A stretch of 8,842 bases of DNA from Rhodospirillales bacterium. Its GTDB lineage: Bacteria; Pseudomonadota; Alphaproteobacteria; Rhodospirillales; 2-02-FULL-58-16. The first letter of the stretch is position 1, and the number at the start of each line of letters is the position of its first letter. The position numbers were made by a program, and so were the translations under genes. Shown in pieces: positions 5,924 through 8,842 of the stretch. The notes under the pieces are model-generated. The model was not told where the DNA came from and searched no databases. It worked only from the letters and a program-made list of their open reading frames with translations. Location of the stretch: positions 1 through 8,842 of the forward strand of contig JAJFIG010000127.1 of the NCBI GenBank assembly GCA_021775195.1, written 5' to 3'.

Positions 5924-7456
5924 TCACTTCCACTTGGCGGTGTAGAACCGCGGGATTTCGTCGGGCGTGACCTTAAAGTCCAAGTCGTTGGAGAACACGT
6001 AGTACTTGGCGTACGTGAACATGGGCAGCCAATAGAGCTCGCCCGAAATCTTGGACAACGCCTTCTTGTACTCCTTGCGGCGCAGCGCCGGGTCGGTGGA
6101 GGTGTCGGCGATTTCCAACGATTTGATGACGTCCGGATCCTTGGCGAAGTCATCGCGGCCGCCGGAGAAGAAGTGGCTGGTGATGGCCGAGACGTCGGGG
6201 ATCGAGTTGGAGCCCCAGGTCATGTGGTTCACCGGGGTCTGGTTCTTCCACACCAGATCGCGAAGGGCCCGGTACTGCATGAACTTGAGGTTCGCCTTGA
6301 TGCCGACCTTGGCCAGATCACCGATCACCGCTTCGGTGAATTCACGCTGGCGATAGGCATAGAGGTCGAAGGTGAAGCCGTTGGGATAGCCGGCTTCGGC
6401 CAGCAGCTTCTTGGCCTTGGCGGGATCGTAGTTCCACTGCGGCACGTCCTGGGCACAGCCGAACTGCACCGGATGACAGGCCGAATGGGTGACCACCGAA
6501 GCGCCGCCGACCATGTTCTTGGCGATCGACTGGCGGTTGACGGCGTGGGCGAATGCCTGGCGGACCTTCTTCTTGGTGAAGAAGTCCTGGCCGCTCTTGC
6601 CGTTGGTGTCGAACTGGATGTAGCTGACGCGCATGGTCGGCGCGTTGACCACCTGGACACGGCTTGCCAGCTTCTCGGCCTGGTCCTTGGGCACGTCCCA
6701 CATCCAGTCGAGGCCACCGGTCAGCAGCTCGGCCATCTGAGTATTCATCTCCTTGATGGTGCGGAAGACCAGATTACCGATCTGCGGCTGACCCTTGGGG
6801 CTGCCCTTGAGGTAGTTGTCGTTCTTGGCCATGGTGAGTGACTCACCGACCTTGAGGTTGACGAACTTGTAGGGACCGGTGCCGACCGGTTTGATGGCGC
6901 CGATGTCGGGCTTGCCGTCGGGCTTCTTGGGAGCGTTGTCGTAATGGCCGGTGGGCATGATGGCGACGGCGTTGGACAGGTACGGCAGGGCTGCCGGGAA
7001 GGGCTTGTGCAAGTTGATCCGCACCTTGTGCTCGCCCAGTTTTTCGGCGCTCTTCATCCAGCTCACGTTCTTATAGGTGAGGACACCGTTGTCCTTGTTG
7101 GCAACCCAGTTGATCGTGTAGGCGACGTCGTCGGCGTTGAATTTTTTGCCGTTGTGGAAGACGACGTCCTTGCGGAGCTCGAAGTCCAGGGTCGTGTTGT
7201 TGACCCACTTGTAGGACGTCGCCAGAAGCGGCTTGAACTCACCGGTGTCAAGATCCCGGAACAGCAGCATGTCCCAGATGGTCTGGCCGATGATCACCAG
7301 TTCACGAGTGTTGTTGTAGTAAGGATCGATGACCGCTTGCTCGCGGTCCGTAGCCCAGACCAACGTGTCGTTGGCCTTTCCGGCCATCGCCTTGCCGGTC
7401 CCCAGGGACGCGGCAAGCGCGACCATGGCCGCGGCTGTCATAAGTTTGCGTATCAT
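5924..7456 (-). CDS. Family 5 extracytoplasmic solute-binding protein of the peptide-type ABC transporter
   Basis: This 510-residue periplasmic protein captures the substrate and hands it to the permeases. A Sec signal peptide is clear: positive MIRK, a hydrophobic core to about residue 18, and likely cleavage after AMA at 25. The family 5 signature region is at about 92-113, including LRKDVVFHNGKKF and ADDVAYT. The segment VGTGPYKF (191-198) is also typical. C327 and C334 are the only close cysteine pair in the mature protein and could form a disulfide. In the carboxy-terminal lobe, the region where DppA/OppA carry the aspartate that holds the peptide amino terminus reads TWGSNSIPDVSA (413-424), apparently with Ser instead of Asp. 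A strong GGGAGG lies 10 bases before the ATG. It is the promoter-proximal gene of the operon, as usual for the most abundant component. Peptide binding is likely by context, but the ligand is unproven. Confidence 0.93.
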   Translation of the reverse strand: MIRKLMTAAAMVALAASLGTGKAMAGKANDTLVWATDREQAVIDPYYNNTRELVIIGQTIWDMLLFRDLDTGEFKPLLATSYKWVNNTTLDFELRKDVVFHNGKKFNADDVAYTINWVANKDNGVLTYKNVSWMKSAEKLGEHKVRINLHKPFPAALPYLSNAVAIMPTGHYDNAPKKPDGKPDIGAIKPVGTGPYKFVNLKVGESLTMAKNDNYLKGSPKGQPQIGNLVFRTIKEMNTQMAELLTGGLDWMWDVPKDQAEKLASRVQVVNAPTMRVSYIQFDTNGKSGQDFFTKKKVRQAFAHAVNRQSIAKNMVGGASVVTHSACHPVQFGCAQDVPQWNYDPAKAKKLLAEAGYPNGFTFDLYAYRQREFTEAVIGDLAKVGIKANLKFMQYRALRDLVWKNQTPVNHMTWGSNSIPDVSAITSHFFSGGRDDFAKDPDVIKSLEIADTSTDPALRRKEYKKALSKISGELYWLPMFTYAKYYVFSNDLDFKVTPDEIPRFYTAKWK

Positions 7457-7466
7457 GAGATCGTTT

Positions 7467-7472
7467 CCTCCC
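7467..7472 (-). promoter_or_regulatory. Ribosome binding site of the solute-binding protein gene
   Basis: GGGAGG on the minus strand lies 10 bases before the ATG at 7456 and is a close match to the Shine-Dalgarno consensus, in keeping with high expression of the binding protein. Confidence 0.7.
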
Positions 7473-7488
7473 TAATTATTGATCCGCC

Positions 7489-7505
7489 TTGATTTAATTA
7501 ACCAA
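7489..7505. promoter_or_regulatory. Small dyad upstream of the binding-protein gene, candidate operator
   Basis: Read on the minus strand this is TTGGTT-AATTA-AATCAA: two 6-base half-sites, complementary at 5 of 6 positions, 5 bases apart. It lies 33-49 bases upstream of the binding-protein ATG, where a regulator would meet the polymerase or the transcription start. It includes the 8-base perfect palindrome TTAATTAA (7494-7501). Confidence 0.35.
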
Positions 7506-7646
7506 CGTCAAAACGCAGGACAGGCGTGCATTGCCCTTTATGATTCTCGGAATTGCGGGTGGAGTCCATGGCGAATTTGCACCGACCACGATGTCGGCAC
7601 CATTCGCTTCCGTTCAATGCCTCCCCAGGCGGCCAGCGTTTGGCCC

Positions 7647-7675
7647 TTGGCAACCTGCCTGTAATATTATATTAT
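7647..7675 (+). promoter_or_regulatory. Probable sigma-70 promoter of the iclR-type gene
   Basis: TTGGCA (7647-7652) and TATTAT (7670-7675) each match the sigma-70 consensus hexamers at 5 of 6 positions and are separated by 17 bases. A perfect TATAAT also occurs at 7673-7678 but would need a 20-base spacer. The -10 box lies inside the palindrome at 7661-7680, so a protein bound there would block transcription, consistent with autorepression of the regulator. Confidence 0.55.
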
Positions 7676-7680
7676 AATAC
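7661..7680. promoter_or_regulatory. AT-only imperfect palindrome, candidate IclR-type operator
   Basis: The 20 bases GTAATATTAT/ATTATAATAC match their own reverse complement at 16 of 20 positions, and only the two end positions are G or C. They overlap the predicted -10 of the divergent regulator gene. IclR-family proteins usually bind short palindromes and often repress their own gene, which makes this the first candidate site. AT-only sequence gives palindromes easily by chance, so confidence is limited. Confidence 0.4.
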
Positions 7681-7703
7681 TTATTATTAATTTCTAATAC
7701 TTT

Positions 7704-7709
7704 AAGGGA
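7704..7709 (+). promoter_or_regulatory. Ribosome binding site supporting the TTG start of the iclR-type gene
   Basis: AAGGGA lies 8 bases before the TTG at 7718. The next possible start, GTG at 7745, has no purine-rich site at the right distance, so the TTG is preferred. Confidence 0.55.
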
Positions 7710-7717
7710 AACCCACC

Positions 7718-8548
7718 TTGCCGTCAACTGCTCGGAAAACCGTCGTGCCCGAGACCGCCGCCGGCGAACGCCCGAAGGCCGAAACCCTGTTCGTCAATTC
7801 GGTGGAGAAGGGTTTCCGGGTGCTGGAGGCGTTCCGTACCAGCGGCCGGCCCCTGGGCCTGAAGGAGATCGCCGCGGCGACGGGGCTCGACAAGAGCGCA
7901 GCGCAGCGCTTCAGCAACACGCTGCACGAGTTGGGGTACCTGGCCAAGGACCCGAGGACACGGCGCTACCGGCCGGGCATCCGGCTGATGGACTTTTCCT
8001 TCACCTACCTGAGCCAGAACCGGCTTGCCGAAATTGCCGTGGCCCGCCTCATCGAGGCCGGCAAGCGCTACCAGACGACCATCAACCTGTGCGAGCTGAT
8101 CGATACCGAGATCATCTACACCATCCGCATTCCCCACGAGCGTGCCAGCTTCGTCGCCACCGTGCCCGGGCGGCGCATGCCCGCCTTCTGTACCGCCGGC
8201 GGAACCGCAATCCTCGCCTTCCGCCCGCCGGAGGAAGCGGCGCAGGTGGTCGACGCGTCGGACCGGCGGCCGCTCACCGACCACACAATCGTCGAGCGGG
8301 ACGCCGTGCTGGCGCGCATCGCCCGGGCCCGGCGCCAGGGTTACGGCATAGGAATTGAACAATCCCTGCCCCGGGAGATCAGCGTCGCGGCGCCGGTGCT
8401 GGACAACAACGGGCGCGCCCTGGCGGCGGTGCAGATCCCGGTCTACAAGCCGCAATGGTCGGTCAGGGAAGCGCGGGCGAAGATCGCCCCCCTGGTCATG
8501 GAAACGGCACGCAGCATCTCGGGATCGCTGATGGGGTCGGACGGATGA
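7718..8548 (+). CDS. IclR family transcriptional regulator
   Basis: This 276-residue DNA-binding regulator probably controls the divergent importer operon and its own transcription. After a tail of about 25 residues with no clear fold, a winged helix-turn-helix occupies about 25-85, with the recognition region around GLDKSAAQRFSNTLHELGYL (56-75). The effector-binding domain occupies about 100-270. It shows the family features GRRMPAFCTAGGTAILA (151-167), a conserved region around YGIGIEQSLPREISVAAPV (209-227) and the following LDNNGRALAAV. The start is TTG, chosen because AAGGGA precedes it at 8 bases. Its stop overlaps the next gene as ATGA, so regulator and hydrolase are co-transcribed. Family members bind small metabolites as tetramers or dimers and may repress or activate. 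The effector here is unknown, most plausibly the transported compound or a breakdown product. Confidence 0.92.
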   Translation: MPSTARKTVVPETAAGERPKAETLFVNSVEKGFRVLEAFRTSGRPLGLKEIAAATGLDKSAAQRFSNTLHELGYLAKDPRTRRYRPGIRLMDFSFTYLSQNRLAEIAVARLIEAGKRYQTTINLCELIDTEIIYTIRIPHERASFVATVPGRRMPAFCTAGGTAILAFRPPEEAAQVVDASDRRPLTDHTIVERDAVLARIARARRQGYGIGIEQSLPREISVAAPVLDNNGRALAAVQIPVYKPQWSVREARAKIAPLVMETARSISGSLMGSDG

Positions 8549-8842
8549 ATATCGTCGAGACCCTCCCCCACGGGATCGAGGAAATCGAGCATTGCTGGAT
8601 CCCGCTTGACCGTGGCGAAAAGTTATCGGCGCGTTTGTGGATCCCGGAGGGCGCGCGGACGACGCCGGTACCGGCGATCCTGGAATACATCCCCTCTCGC
8701 AAGCGCGACTACACGGCGGTCCGGGACCAGGGGACCCATGCCTACCTTGCCGGGCATGGATATGCCTGTGTGCGGGTCGACGTGCGCGGTACCGGGGATT
8801 CGGACGGCATCCACAGCGAACAATGGGCCGACGCCTACGACC
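8545..8842 (+). CDS. CocE/NonD (X-Pro dipeptidyl-peptidase S15-like) hydrolase, amino-terminal fragment
   Basis: This is the first 99 residues of an alpha/beta-hydrolase, open at the right edge. The reading frame starts at an ATG overlapping the regulator's stop (ATGA) and has no stop to the end of the window. Family-like features are the early strand with WIPLDRGEKLSARLWIPEGA (18-37), PVPAILEYIP (41-50) leading to an arginine/lysine-rich turn, HGYACVRVDVRGTGDSDG (71-88) and then the loop expected before the nucleophile. In CocE-type enzymes a tyrosine in the region of Y49 helps form the oxyanion hole. The catalytic Ser-Asp-His triad would lie beyond the window, so activity cannot be judged. 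Such enzymes hydrolyse esters, alpha-amino acid esters or X-Pro peptides. Linkage to a peptide-type importer and M20 enzymes suggests a role in degrading the same compound. Confidence 0.85.
   Translation, partial: MNIVETLPHGIEEIEHCWIPLDRGEKLSARLWIPEGARTTPVPAILEYIPSRKRDYTAVRDQGTHAYLAGHGYACVRVDVRGTGDSDGIHSEQWADAYD

Larger units (their letters stand above)
7457..7717. promoter_or_regulatory. Divergent intergenic control region between importer operon and iclR-type gene
   Basis: These 261 bases separate the two divergent starts. The right end (7661-7705) is strikingly AT-rich against the GC-rich surroundings and holds the regulator's -10 box and a palindrome. The left end (7473-7505) is also AT-rich and holds a small dyad close to the binding-protein gene. 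The middle (about 7510-7645) has ordinary composition. No convincing sigma-70 pair could be picked for the minus-strand operon: TTGACG at 7511-7506 is a fair -35, but the base positions 17 away are GC-rich. No credible gene is present. Confidence 0.7.

Noticed and set aside
6173..6841. 222-codon plus-strand open frame opposite the binding-protein gene
   Set aside because: Antisense composition without a known domain, while the minus strand encodes a full family 5 binding protein with signal peptide.
7582..7597. CCGAC-N6-GTCGG dyad in the middle of the intergenic region
   Set aside because: Five-base GC arms are expected by chance in such sequence, and it is not placed on a recognisable promoter element.
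7479..7664. 61-codon plus-strand open frame in the divergent intergenic region
   Set aside because: It starts with TTG without a ribosome binding site, has no domain, and overlaps the predicted promoter and operator elements.
1..8842. Mobile elements, CRISPR arrays, tRNA or rRNA genes, prophage or defence genes
   Set aside because: No transposase or integrase frame, no regularly spaced repeats and no tRNA-like fold were seen; composition is even apart from the short intergenic AT tracts.

Overview
The window looks like a chromosomal catabolic locus from a GC-rich (low-60s % by eye) Gram-negative bacterium. An alphaproteobacterium, perhaps of the Rhodospirillales, is the best guess. That rests on GC content, codon use, a Sec-exported periplasmic binding protein, tight operon packing and the gene content; there is no rRNA or marker gene to prove it. 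Nothing resembles a phage, transposon, plasmid, CRISPR array or tRNA.

Layout. The minus strand carries one long operon read right to left from about 7456 to beyond the left edge. It encodes a family 5 extracytoplasmic solute-binding protein (7456-5924), two inner-membrane permeases of the Dpp/Opp type (5843-4926 and 4924-3989), two ABC ATPases of the DppD and DppF types (3992-2982 and 2985-2008), and two tandem paralogous M20 metallopeptidases (2011-605, and 608 running off the left edge). An 80-base gap with a strong GC hairpin separates the binding-protein gene from the permeases. All later genes abut or overlap, four times as a 4-base ATGA/TTGA junction. The plus strand carries a divergent IclR-type regulator (7718-8548), overlapped by the start of a CocE/NonD-type serine hydrolase that runs off the right edge. 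The 261-base gap between the two units holds the control signals: an AT-rich block with a palindrome over a good -10 box for the regulator, and a small dyad just upstream of the binding-protein gene.

How the genes fit together. The binding protein, permeases and ATPases form a complete peptide-type importer. The M20 enzymes would hydrolyse the imported compound (a dipeptide, blocked amino acid or other amide) in the cytoplasm, and the CocE-like enzyme may cleave an ester, amide or X-Pro bond. The IclR protein, probably bound by the substrate or a product, is the obvious candidate regulator. The ligand cannot be read from sequence. The binding protein seems to lack the acidic residue by which classical dipeptide and oligopeptide binding proteins hold the free amino terminus, so an unusual or N-blocked ligand is possible. 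The families are all known. The less ordinary points are the duplicated peptidase, the possible change in the binding protein, and the regulatory DNA.
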